Source: Saccoglossus kowalevskii (Eukaryota; Hemichordata; Enteropneusta; Harrimaniidae). From it: a DNA stretch of 35,371 nucleotides. A program made the position numbers and the translations under genes. The stretch covers positions 1 to 35,371 of the forward strand of contig NW_003105174.1 of assembly GCF_000003605.2 (NCBI RefSeq). Reading direction: 5' to 3'. Shown here piece by piece: positions 10,695-19,968 of this stretch. Position 1 is the stretch's first letter. Every line of letters starts with the position of its first letter. A model generated the notes under the pieces. It was not told the origin of the DNA, did no database searches, and saw only the letters and a program-made list of their open reading frames with translations.

Positions 10695-11005
10695 AATATC
10701 GTTTTAATATATTAATAACATTGCATAACACCAATTCTAACGCCTCGGGGAATTTGAATTTCCGTGTCCAGAGGATTCATTATTCTAACTGGCACTTTAT
10801 TGTTTTGTATTTTTAAAGTGCGCTTAGCGGTCAATAACTCGTTTTAGACTATTTATGCATCTATTCTCAGCAATTATGCTATTAGGATAGTGCAATCGCG
10901 TATTACAGGTTATAATTTGTTGTGACTTTGCGGGGATCGTTACCCTCCTCTTTCGTGCTGAGAAATCAATAACTGCTCTATGTTCCGCAAGAAAATCCGC
11001 CCCAT
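10695..11005 (-). pseudogene. pol: Gypsy pol fragment: end of protease and pol linker
   Basis: On minus, 11005-10830 reads NGADFLAEHRAVIDFSARKR, the C-terminal part of a retropepsin (the GADFL..H.AVIDF block that follows the flap). After a stop, a second frame around 10815-10720 reads KIQNNKVPVRIMNPLDTEIQ, the linker that normally precedes reverse transcriptase. Then the sequence goes straight into env. The protease active-site region, RT, RNase H and integrase are absent. The order PR, linker, env on one strand is good evidence that env belonged to a Gypsy-type element that suffered a large internal deletion. Confidence 0.7.
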
Positions 11006-11008
11006 TTA

Positions 11009-11330
11009 ATGTGGGGTGAGAATACCGCCAAAATTAGCTTGGTGTCATTATTTGAACATTGTTTAGTTGTTTGGTCTTTATTTGAAAACTTGTTTGGTTA
11101 TTATTTGGTCATTATTCGGTTATTTGGTTTTTATTTAAAAATTTGTTTGCGCTTATTCCATTATTGTGTTATTACTGCAGCATCGTATTGCTATTGTTTC
11201 ATTATTTCAACTTTATTTCTTAATTATTTCATTATTGTGTAATTGCTACAATATTATTTTGTCATTGTTTCATTATGTTACAAATGTGTCGTTATTTAGA
11301 CATGATCTTGACATTCAATTGTCATAAGAT
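11009..11330. repeat. Low-complexity TCATTATTT/TTATTTGG region
   Basis: Degenerate repeats of TTATTTGGT and TCATTATTT-like words dominate. The 77-codon plus ORF (11009-11242) is low-complexity and rich in F, L and I. I take it as a by-product and do not call a gene. Confidence 0.6.
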
Positions 11331-11373
11331 TCGGTTATTTTCACGTCCAAATGTCTTGACATTCGGTTCGCTT

Positions 11374-11494
11374 GTAAAAGTTGAACCATGTATCATTCTG
11401 ATTCTCATTACCCGGCATCTCTTATCTCAGGTACTTATTGACAGACATATTCCTGTTATGGGCGTGATATTTTACGTTCACTCGATTATTGTCA
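11374..11494 (+). repeat. 121-bp inverted repeat, left copy
   Basis: It is the reverse complement of 13370-13490 with four mismatches over 121 bp and no indel. The outer end is GTAAAAGTTGAACCATG and the inner end ATTATTGTCA. A CGGTTC hexamer just outside occurs on both sides. It could be the terminal inverted repeat of a 2.1-kb nonautonomous element, or one of two dispersed copies. A short translation (residues VKVEPCIILILI) is shared by both copies, but no protein family is recognised. Confidence 0.9.
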
Positions 11495-12232
11495 GGCAGG
11501 GGATTTTTCTATTTGTTGTAGGGGGCGGGAAATATCAGTACCCCCCAGTGGACAGGGCAGATTTCTTTAAACAAATGGAAGGACAGGGAAACTTTTTTTA
11601 GTGGGTAGGATACTTACATAAAAATAACGCAGGGTGGGCAAAACAGCCTTTAGGGCTGGGTATAATAAAAAAAACGCATTGGGAGGGGGGAATAACAGCG
11701 AACATTAATTCCAGCTAAAATAAAGTATTTTACTCAATATCAATTAGTCTTTTCGAGCCCGAAATAAGATACTAGTAGCTGACCCTAAAGTACTAAGTCA
11801 TAACATCTCAGGCTACTATAGTAACATTGACATGCGTGCATCGGTGTTTTTTTATTTCATTCAAAAGATTCAGGGACACTGGGAAAAACACGCAAAAATA
11901 ATTTTTTCTTGTCTATACTCCACACAAAAACTAATTTGTCAGTCGTGGCGAGTATGTGTGAAAGTTTATTTCTTCTGTGTGAATACAATAAAATTAGGTA
12001 ATTTTTGGTACGGTATCACTTTTTGGGAAGATATGGTTGCCCTGAAAATGACCGTTTAGTTTAGTTTCGTTAGAAAACGATATGAATTTACTCCAATCTA
12101 TGACCCGCGTGTGTGTGTGTGGGTGGGGGGGGGGGGGGGTCGATCTTCTTAGCAGTAAAACTTAAATGGATACGTCGTGAAAATTACAACTCAACCTCGA
12201 TTTATTCTTCAATAGCATACATACATAGTGGC
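11495..12232. other. Interior of the 121-bp inverted-repeat pair, left part
   Basis: There is no transposase motif. Plus ORFs of 75 codons (11832-12059) and 70 codons (12113-12325) are unrecognised. A (GT)n run passes into a 15-base G run near 12107-12139. Confidence 0.45.
12107..12139 (+). repeat. GT microsatellite followed by a 15-base G run
   Basis: (GT)7-like sequence leads through GGGTGGGT-type sequence into 15 consecutive G at 12125-12139. It is one of four long G runs in the window, all on the plus strand. Confidence 0.85.
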
Positions 12233-12427
12233 AGCGGTCGCCCCACGAAGAAAATGTCGTTCCTCCCAAATCAAGCGGAAACCCTTTGTGTCAGCAAAAT
12301 TTTCCCCTCAAAATGCAGGAAATAGCGTTTTAGAGTGTCTAGATTTCAAATTTGTGCATGCCCCCCGGACCCCTTAGAGGTTGTGAGCAGATCTCTCCCC
12401 CGATTCAAAATTTTGTGCCGCCCCATC
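12233..12427 (+). mobile_element. Short nonautonomous repeat, full-length copy (about 195 bp)
   Basis: The head GCAGCGGTCGCCCC followed by CGAAGAAAATG, and the tail GTGAGCAGATCT...AATTTTGTGCCGCC, both recur in reverse orientation at 23655-23758, where about 90 bp of the middle is missing. The element at 6312-6423 shares the tail. GC-rich ends around an AT-rich middle and no ORF suggest a MITE- or SINE-like family. No RNA polymerase III A/B boxes were seen. Confidence 0.65.
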
Positions 12428-13369
12428 TGAATTACAGATGTGAACTAAAACGAGTGCCAAAAACGTACAACGTTGCCATAGATCCCGTCGAGTTAAAATT
12501 TTTAGGGCGGAGGCGTTATCATTGACCCAATAGAAATACGGTGTTTACTTCGATGTTCGAACAAATATTGGCCAAATTAATGCTTGGTGTGCTTACAAGT
12601 AGTTTCCCATAGGATTACATGCATAAAATGAAATACGGAGTAAACATATGGTTATGAAATGATGATTCTAAGAATTATACTGTCAATAAATGTGATATGA
12701 ATAAACACAAACACATTATTCTATAAACTGTCAAAGGTTCTATATAAAGATCGATAAAACGAATGAATCCCGCCAACACATACTGCTATTTCTGGAAACT
12801 ACGTAAATACATTGTGGGGTGATACTGAGCAGCAAATATGTATAACCACATTTTCATCTATCTAGAACCTTGTGCAGCAAGCGAAATTTCACAGTTACTA
12901 CTGCAACCCAGTTTACTTAGTCCATGGCGCAACTTATGAAAACATGTTGCAACCGGGGCATGCATTTCGATGGAAATCAGCTTCCCATCTACTAAATAAC
13001 AAATTTCTAGTCAACTACAGAATTGGGTTTTGTCAACCTTCGGAATAGGCTACTTTGGCCAGTAATATGTGGGGGAATTTGACGGAGGGGACATTCACAG
13101 AAATCGAATCAAAACAAAATTGAAACCGTGAAACTGCTTTGCGAGAGAAAGTCGACTTTTACGAAAACCTCGAAGACAGCATAATTATGATTACTGCAGA
13201 TGCGAGGCATGGCTGGCGAAAAACTCTCGTGACACTGACGTGATTGCTATTGGCAATGAAACCCACAAATTCATTGCCAATGCAGTGTTACCAACGAAGA
13301 CATGCTATTTCGTAGCGCCATGAAATGAATGGCGCGCTACAAATCAGCCGTACAAATATATCGGCATCT
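12428..13369. other. No gene recognised
   Basis: This is the rest of the interior of the 121-bp inverted-repeat pair. I see no long ORF, tandem repeat or RNA signature. Confidence 0.5.
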
Positions 13370-13490
13370 TGACAATAATAGAGTGAGCGTAAAATATCAC
13401 GCCCATAACAGGAATATGTCTGTCAATAAGTACCTGAGACAAGAGATGCCGGGGAATGAGAATCAGAATGATACATGGTTCAACTTTTAC
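13370..13490 (-). repeat. 121-bp inverted repeat, right copy
   Basis: It is the inverted partner of 11374-11494, same length, four mismatches by eye. A 116-codon minus ORF (13694-13344) runs through it. Upstream of the repeat its translation does not match any family I recognise, so it is not called as a gene. Confidence 0.9.
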
Positions 13491-13823
13491 TAAAAAAAGA
13501 ACCGTGATGGCACTACCAAGTCCGCTGAAAGGCCGGTTATTGACCGTGTCAGCCGTGTCACGACTAACTGTGTAATAATTCCTCCTCACTTCAGTCATCG
13601 CATTTGGAGAAGTAATATTCTCTAACCAAGTTTGCGGCATTTGATATTGCGTCACGACCTCAGTCATTTCCCTGGATGTTGGTGAAACGACCATTATTAA
13701 CTTTTACAAAGGCAGCATTGCCATCTCGAGCAATGCTTTATCGGAGGCGGCCCGGGACTATGGATTGAATACTACATGTATAGCGGGGTCAGCTAATGTA
13801 GGTCAGGTAATCGAATGTTGAGG
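13491..13823. other. Between the 121-bp repeat and the Gypsy-flanking arm, no gene recognised
   Basis: It holds the N-terminal part of the unrecognised 116-codon minus ORF (start near 13694). No other feature is seen. Confidence 0.4.
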
Positions 13824-14022
13824 TACTTTGAAGCTGATGCCATGTTGATGCCATGAGAATGCGAAGCTGAGGCCACGATTATGCGACAAAATCAGCGAGG
13901 CGAACACAGCTTCAATTTTCAATGACGCGAAGATGATGCCACAATGATGCGATGCTGAGGCGACAATGAAGCCATGCGTAGGCGACAATGATGCCACAAA
14001 TGCAAAGCTTTCGTGAGAACTG
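13824..14022 (-). repeat. Inverted arm, left (22-bp period), abutting the Gypsy integrase
   Basis: Read on minus, the arm is a string of 22-bp units such as ATTGTCGCCTACGCATGGCT plus TC and ATTGTGGCATCATCTTCGCG plus TC, followed by more diverged units. The right arm at 17743-17909 is its inverted copy. The differences are one missing 22-bp unit, one missing 11-bp half unit and scattered substitutions. The integrase frame runs into this arm and is truncated by it. Arms made of short tandem units in inverted orientation are the hallmark of foldback-type elements. Confidence 0.85.
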
Positions 14023-14505
14023 TACTGTAATACATCAGTGAACATTCCTGCAATTCTCTGTACGCATGTACAAGTGGTGCAACGTACTTCTTCCAATCAG
14101 TCTTCTTCTCTGGAGGCAGAGTGCCCAATATGTCTATCAAGGTGCGATTAAACCGTTCATATTTCCTGTTGCCCTGTGGGTGGTAGGGAAAGCTTCTCGT
14201 TTTCTGTACACCAACATGTTGACATAGGCGCTTGATTAATTTAGATTCAAACTCCCTGCCCTGATCTGAATGCAACTTTTCCGGAAAGCCATAATGGACT
14301 AGAAAGTGATTCAACAAATGATCAACTGTCTGTTTGGCCTTCTGAGAAGTAGTCACAATAGCAACAGCATATCGGGTAAAGTGATCTGTTATAACAAGAA
14401 CACTATTAGCACCACCTTTCTTGTAGTCTTCTATAGAAAGATAATCAATACATACCAACTCCAGTGGTTGTGTTTGATATTTACTAATGGGGCTTTAACT
14501 TGTTG
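14023..14505 (-). pseudogene. pol: Gypsy integrase catalytic core, 3' truncated
   Basis: The core frame (14458 downward) has the three catalytic acids in family context: Asp in VCIDYLSIE (near 14446), Asp in LHSDQGREFES (near 14266) and Glu in KYERFNRTL (near 14158), with 35 residues between the second and third. ITDHFTRYAVA and FPYHPQGN also fit Gypsy integrases. It would cut and join element DNA ends. After PLVHAYRELQ the frame leaves the integrase pattern and enters the 22-bp-period arm, so the end of the core and the C-terminal domain (GPY/F or chromodomain) are missing. A frameshift near 14500 separates it from the zinc-binding domain. It shares the element with the RNase H frame upstream. 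Confidence 0.9.
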
Positions 14506-14700
14506 TTCGGTGTGTAGTTTTCGTGCATTACATCTTTGAAAGGTTTCTATCTTTTGTTGTACATCAAGGTACATATCTGGCCAATACAATCTTGATCGTA
14601 ATAATTCCAACACCCTGTCTTTAACTAGGTGGCCAACATCATCATGTGTTCCCTTTAATGCACACCATAGTATTCCGAAGGTACAACTTGTTGGTAATAA
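14506..14700 (-). pseudogene. pol: Gypsy integrase N-terminal zinc-binding domain
   Basis: On minus it reads GTHDDVGHLVKDRVLELLRS, then RLYWPDM, then ETFQRCNARK. The two histidines (H-x4-H) and YWP are as in HHCC domains, but the first of the two cysteines is Phe here (FQRC where CxxC is expected). A frameshift near 14625 and another near 14500 break the frame. The tether from RNase H (14700-14883) is readable only with further frame changes. Confidence 0.8.
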
Positions 14701-14883
14701 GTGTTACCATCTTTATCTAGTCTGGTACGATGCAATACGTCTCACCGAAAACATAAACGTTTCCATTCCCGCAGTCCTTTTCTGACAGACGATGTCTAAT
14801 TTTTGTGGTTTCCAGGTGCGGTGGTTCATTTTGTTTTGCATACCATCTTAATCTATCTCTGGATTGCGTTCCTGCAAAAAATT

Positions 14884-15639
14884 TCATTCCTGCATAGTCA
14901 CTGGAGGCAATGCATGCTTCTCAGGCCATATTGGAGGTTCATCCAGACATTCAGGCACAGCAGTTATGGCGTGGCTCATAGCCTCAACCCATGGATGACT
15001 AGCAATTTTGCGAGCCTGGCAAAATGCCTGCATGTCCCCAGCTGACATCTGTACTTCAATAACACCCTGGTCATTAGCGCGAGGCATCCTTGAGAGGCCA
15101 CCAGCATCTCTGTTCTTTTTACCAGATCTATAAACCAACTTGAAATTATATGCAGTCAACCACCTATGTCCAGTGGCGTCCAATTTGGCAGTGGTGGTTA
15201 CATATGTAAGGGGGTTGTTGTCTGTTAGGACAACAAACTCATTTCCATACAAATAATCATGCATCTTTTGAGTAACTGCCCATTTTAAGGCCAAAAATTC
15301 AAGCTTATGAGCAGGATAATTTTGTTCACTGCACGTTAGTGCATGACTAGCATACATGATCACCTTCTTGTTTTTACCATGTTCTTGGTACAACACAGCC
15401 CCCAACCCCATACAGCTAGCATCTGTTTGCAACTCAAAAGGCCGAGTGTAATCCGCATAGGCCAAGATCGGGGCACTAGTTAACTTGTCAATTATGGCAT
15501 CAAAAGCTGTTTGACAGGCTTCAGTCCACACGAATTCCGGCAGCTTAACCTTCTGGGGTTTCTTACTACCCATTTGTCTTGTCAGCAACCCAGCAGTTAA
15601 ATCAGTAAGCGTTTTGACAATTCCAGCATTCCCTTTCAC
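14884..15639 (-). pseudogene. pol: Gypsy RT connection and RNase H domain
   Basis: This is the longest open frame in the window (251 codons). It starts in the RT thumb/connection (KLPEFVWTEACQTAFDAI, the W-x-x-x-C-x-x-A-F block) and continues into RNase H: first acid in ELQTDAS (residue 73), second in KLEFLALKW (residue 114), third in VLTDNNPLTYV (residue 140). The fourth acid, normally in an ADALSR block, is changed (AGGLSR), so even this domain lacks a catalytic residue. Its real N-terminus is not the first Met. The frame is continuous with the RT frame at 15682-16008 apart from one in-frame stop. RNase H removes the RNA strand during reverse transcription. Confidence 0.92.
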
Positions 15640-15678
15640 AAAACGACGGAAATACCCAGCAAAACCAAGAAACCTAAC

Positions 15679-16008
15679 CTAACCTTCCCTAACATTTGTA
15701 GGTATTCCCCATTCCTTGAGCGTTCTTGTCTTCTCTGGGTCTGTGCCAACCCCGTCTTCTGAAACTATATGGCCCAAATACTTAACCTCTTGTTGCAACA
15801 ACTGACACTTACTAGCTTGAATCGTAAGCCCTTTCTCTCCCAATCTGTCGAGTACCATCTTCAATCTTTCCAGGATTTCATCAAAGGTCTTGCTAAACAC
15901 AATTATATCGTCAAGATATACCAAACAAAAGTTGAAATTTAAGTCCCCCATACACTTCTCCATACATCTTTGGAAAGTGGCAGGGCTACCAGTCAATCCC
16001 ATACTCAT
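15679..16008 (-). pseudogene. pol: Gypsy reverse transcriptase, palm with YLDD
   Basis: GLTGSPATFQRCMEKCM (motif B) and VYLDDIIVFSKTF (motif C, the two catalytic Asp near 15907-15914) are intact. KYLGHIVSEDGV is the usual primer-grip/thumb entry. The frame stops at TAG (15679-15681) inside the conserved NVRE...RFLGFAGYFRRF region, and reading resumes in the same frame. Around the stop there is a tandem GGTTAG-type hexamer, so a 6-bp duplication probably created it. Confidence 0.92.
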
Positions 16009-16508
16009 ACGTAGACACTCATAATGTCCTAGTGGGGGTTACGAATGACGTCTTCTCAATATCTTCAGGTGCCATATCCAATTGCCAGTACCCTGCATTC
16101 AGGTCAATGGATGAAAACCATCGAGCACCATGAAGGACATCCAAACTCTCTTGCGGACAAGAACAACTGGAGCAGCCCAAGGGCTATGTGATTCTCTGAT
16201 CACATTGCTTTCTAACATACCTCGCAAGACCTGTTGAGCTTCCTCGTACATTCCAGGTGGGATTCTCCGGTGTGGCTCTCAGATCAGCTCATTAACCTAA
16301 TGTGATGTTGTTCTTCTGTACAATGTCCCAAATCGTTGTCATGTCTAGAAAAGACAGATGATTTGCTTTCCAGTAGCTTATGAACCTGCTTCACCTGTGT
16401 TTCGGTTATGGATGATTCTGACATATCAAACTCAACCCCGGGATAGATTGATATCTTTCTGATTGCTCCCAGCGTCACTGGTGGTTGATTCTGTAATTGT
16501 TTTTGCAA
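16009..16508 (-). pseudogene. pol: Gypsy RT N-terminal part with frameshift and deletion
   Basis: 16508-16284 reads FSRHDNDLGHCTEEQHHIRL, the block just before RT. After a frame change, RIPPGMYEEAQ, NVIRESHSPWAAPVVLV and then GARWFSSIDLNAGYW (motif A, catalytic Asp) follow. About 30 residues between VVLV and motif A, including the DYR-LN block, are missing. A stop and frame change lie just before 16008. The active site would therefore be incomplete without repair of several breaks. Confidence 0.85.
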
Positions 16509-17140
16509 TTCTGAATCCAGTTCAGCAGGTTTTCCAATCTATGTTACTGCATATGCTCTTGCCAACAACTGTCCGGGTCTGATTGTGATTCGTCTAGTGG
16601 ACGTATTATGGAGACAGACTGGCAGTTAAGATTTGCCTTGCATACACTTCAGCACTGCTGTTGTTGGTTTAATTATAACCCCACCAGTTTTCATAGACTA
16701 GGTTCTACAGCCACAACAAATTAATCACCAATTGGACCCTTTTTAGTACGACCCCACATGGTCATACATGCTGTAGTTTCATTTGAACAAGATGTTTTGT
16801 CATAGCACGCACATTACCAATGTCATCTCGAACGCCAACAAACTTGTCACGATCACCCAGTCTTTGAATAGCTTTCTGCATCACAGTTGAAATGCGCATA
16901 TAACGTGCTTTCCCCATCCCTCCAGTATATGGTTTAGCTTTGTATAGACCCAACAAATTGGTTCCCACCATAATCATTTCCCAGCACCAACGCTGGAATG
17001 ATACTTTCTTGTGTATCTCCAAAGACATGTCTGGAGAATGACATTCGCACCTCAATAAACCCAAGGTAGGCACTGGCTGTCCATTGGCTCCTGTCACAGT
17101 TAACTGTTCTTCTATGATTGGTAGTTTTTTCTTGCAAATT
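16509..17140 (-). pseudogene. pol: Gypsy protease and pol linker, frameshifted
   Basis: Two overlapping minus frames (17137-16934 and 17097-16762) each hold half of the protease signature: GANGQPVPTLG in one, VGTNLLGLYKAKP (the LGTN block near the C-terminus) in the other, so at least one frameshift separates them. No DTG/DSG active-site triad is visible. Beyond 16762, fragments such as MTMWGRTKKGPIGD and VVAVEPSL fit the protease-RT linker. The protease would process the polyprotein. Confidence 0.75.
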
Positions 17141-17534
17141 GTTGTAAATTATACCTTCTACAAATTATACCTTCTACAAACATTTCCTCTCCTTCTGGAT
17201 CTCCAACTAAATGTCCTCTGCGAGTTGGTACCATGACACATCGATTTTCATTCTTGACTTGCTTTCTTGATTGGGCAAACCTTGATTGGTCCTGAGATCT
17301 TTTTTTCGTGTATTGTTTGGGTTTTGGACATTTATTTGACTTATGGCCTTCCTCCTTGCAATTGTAGCAGCAAACAGGGGCTTTCTTGGGCTCAGAACAC
17401 TCACGTGCCATGTGGCCTTCTAGTCCAAAATTGTAGCATCTCCATGACCTAGTCTTGTGATCATCATGTGATTGTGAGCGATCAATCTCGCCTGGAGTCA
17501 CGCCTGCTTTAGTCTGTTCTCAGTGTTCTCCACG
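17112..17534 (-). pseudogene. gag: Gypsy nucleocapsid, two CCHC zinc knuckles
   Basis: 17501-17112 encodes SWRCYNFGLEGHMARECS and, 9 residues on, CCYNCKEEGHKSNKC. The second is a complete CX2CX4HX4C knuckle. In the first the second Cys is Phe (CYNF). A basic tail follows (KQYTKKRSQDQSRF). Knuckles bind genomic RNA. Upstream (to 17534) the frame carries gag-like sequence but with a stop. The capsid part of gag lies 2.4 kb away at 19955-20960. Confidence 0.9.
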
Positions 17535-17552
17535 CGTTGATTTGGTAGAGTG

Positions 17553-17615
17553 GGCCGCCATGGTAAAATCATAGGCCGCCAAGGTAAAATTCTTAAGCGC
17601 CATGCTAAAAATAGG
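17553..17615. repeat. 21-bp tandem repeat, 3 units
   Basis: GGCCGCCATGGTAAAAT-type units recur with 21-bp spacing (starts near 17553, 17574 and 17595). The third is diverged (AGCGCCATGCTAAAAAT). They lie between the zinc knuckles and the right inverted arm. Confidence 0.75.
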
Positions 17616-17742
17616 TCCTAAAAAAATCGACGGTTCTGCTTTAAAACACGAACTGAAATAAATTTGTGCAATTTAAATGGCTCATGGCCGCTCCAGATCG
17701 TTGGTGCATGAAACCGTGACCCTACAGGTGCGATCTATAATC

Positions 17743-17909
17743 CAGTTCTCGCAAAAGCTTTGGCGTTTTTGACATCATTGTAGCCTACGCATGGCTTCAT
17801 TGTCGCCTCAGCTTCGCGTCATTGAAAATTGAAGCTGTGTTCACCTCGCTTATTTTGTGGCATCATCGTGGTCTCAGCTTCGCCGTCTCATGGCATCAGC
17901 TTCAAAGTA
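17743..17909 (+). repeat. Inverted arm, right (22-bp period)
   Basis: It is the inverted copy of 13824-14022. The match starts at CAGTTCTC and ends at CTTCAAAGTA in both arms. Compared with the left arm it lacks exactly one 22-bp unit and one 11-bp half unit. The loop between the arms is 3.7 kb and holds the Gypsy pol. Confidence 0.85.
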
Positions 17910-19900
17910 TTGTGGCATGAATATAACCTCTTTATTTGCATTACAGAGAAGGGCATTAGAGAAAACACATGTACGTACAGAAGTTCGATATGTAATTGAT
18001 TTGAAATTCAAGGCGGTAAGGGGAATAAAATAATATGATCAAGAGTAAACAGACATTTTAAAAAGATATCTTGTTTAATCATTTTAGTGTTGTGAGGCAC
18101 CAAAAACTTCGTGAAGTACATTACAATCGGCAAGATGACAAGTGTCATATTGACTGCAAGGAAAATCGTGATAAATTTAAATAACACGATGCAATTGTCG
18201 TTCCGATACAACACAACTTGCTATATACGAAATGAAAGTGTTCTTGTTATAAAATTACCTTATTTTCGTTCATTTTATTTGCTGGTAAAAGGAAAGATTC
18301 AGATTCCTCATTTCGGTGGTGTTTTTCTGTGTTCCGTTTAGTTTTAGCCGAGTCCGATCCCACGCCCGCATTACTAAAATACACGTACGCCGTGGCCAAG
18401 TGCGTCGGCGTTAGCAGCGGCGTTGTCGCCAGTCATCTTGATACAAACGTCCCAAAACAAGTGCTTATATTTCCAACTATGATTGGATGGTTGCTGTGGC
18501 GTCGGTCTGGTAAAATTTGACATCCAATTTTCAAAATTAAATCACGATCAGTGACCTAAGCTTGATCTATACGTACTTTAAAAATATTATCACAAACAAT
18601 ATTTTGGAATAAAAACGAGCCACATGCCCTGAACATGCATAAATATTGTATTGGGCTTCAGAAAAAAACGTGTCCTTTTAGTTGTAGCCGTCAATGTTTG
18701 GTGACCAGTCGATGAAGAATTTGAAAATAATGCTTTACACGGAAATACTCCGATACTCTGATTATTTCCCAATTTGCAAAACTGATTTGTCGTGGACACT
18801 AATGTATCCCAGCCTAGTTTTTTTATTCTTTTTTTGAACTGAGGTCAAATCTCACCCATTTGTCAAAATATACCAATGTTTTTTTCAGTGAATAAATGAG
18901 AAGCCTGTCACAGCACAACAAAACTACGCCGGAGATTGGATGGTAGGACGACCCTTCAATTTGCGTCAAATATGCTTTGTTACAGCATCATTGATTGGCT
19001 GACCTAGCACGACCTAGGTCACACAACTATATTTGTCCATATTATCAACAAGACTTTGCGCAAGAACCACACCCACAATTTCAAGCTCTAGCTCTGTTGT
19101 AGTTTCGCGAGGTAAAACAATATATAATAAATAGTACTTATTTGGATTTACAGCCCGCAAATTACGGGACTTGATCCCCGAGAATTACAATAAATAAATG
19201 CTGATTGGGTTGAATGGCTGACGTTGGGACCGTTAGGAGAAACCAACGTGGATCGATATTTATTGGGACACGGTCGGTAGACATTTCAAACAAATGAAAT
19301 TATTAATGAAAGAAGGGATTTTTCTAGATATTTACGAACATACTGTCATACCAAATATATGCAAAATTGACAAATACACAAAGACGTGTAATATTAGGTT
19401 TCATTTTAGCCTTAGAAATATTTTCTTTCACTCGGTCCATGCGTGGGACTTCTATTTAGCTTCATGGTCCTTCGACTTGTCTTCTTCTTGGGGGAAAACA
19501 ACAATAATTATACAAATTGTGAACACATTGCGAAGACTCAACACAATCAGGAAAGGAAACCCAGACAGCCATTCGTACTTCTGTTAAAATACATTTTGTA
19601 GCAGTGCGTCACGTAAGAATGTTGTTTAAAATAAAATATCCAATCCCAGCCAAATCTAGGTCAAAAGGTCAGATTACGTGCATATAATTATAGATAATTG
19701 AAACAAAAAGTATTTGAACTATGCACGGTTATTTGCTAAACTAGTAACGGTGATGTCTATGAAAACCAAACAATTTTTAATAGTCCGAATTTTAAATGCA
19801 AGTGAGCGGGTGGTGATATTTCCGGGTTTGCACAGTCGAAAATAAAGCGAAAATTATCCGGTCAAATTCAACAAGCGGTTGCAAAAGCGAGATTGAAAAT
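17910..19900. other. Sequence separating gag from the zinc knuckles, no gene recognised
   Basis: This is most of a 2.4-kb interruption inside the Gypsy element. Plus ORFs of 76 codons (18111-18341), 63 codons (18329-18520) and 97 codons (19294-19587) and minus ORFs of 68 and 69 codons show no family motif. 18350-18440 is visibly more GC-rich than its surroundings. No transposase, tandem array or RNA gene was found. Confidence 0.45.
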
Positions 19901-19920
19901 TCCGCCCTCCCCACTCCAAT

Positions 19921-19968
19921 CGCGGCTGCGCGCCTTCGGCGCTCGCATTTGACGGGCTATGCCCGCCA
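19921..19968. repeat. GC-rich double hairpin
   Basis: GCGCC-TTC-GGCGC (19931-19943) and a GACGGGC-TAT-GCCCGCC-like stem (about 19952-19968) lie in an otherwise AT-rich context, at the point where the gag reading frame stops matching. It looks like the end of an inserted short repeat, but no second copy is present in this window. Confidence 0.5.

Noticed and set aside
13344-13694. 116-codon minus ORF and the similar plus ORF at 11275-11601 as a conserved protein
   Set aside because: Their similarity is fully explained by the 121-bp inverted repeat; outside it the translations are unrelated.
14803-15045. 80-codon plus-strand ORF
   Set aside because: It lies opposite the RNase H frame and the following pol linker. 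The minus strand reads RNase H.
15670-15690. Telomere-like CCTAACCTAACC
   Set aside because: It is two to three units long and inside Gypsy pol. It is explained as a short duplication in coding sequence.
18329-18520. GC-richer 63-codon ORF as a possible exon
   Set aside because: No recognisable domain or convincing splice context. GC content alone is not enough.
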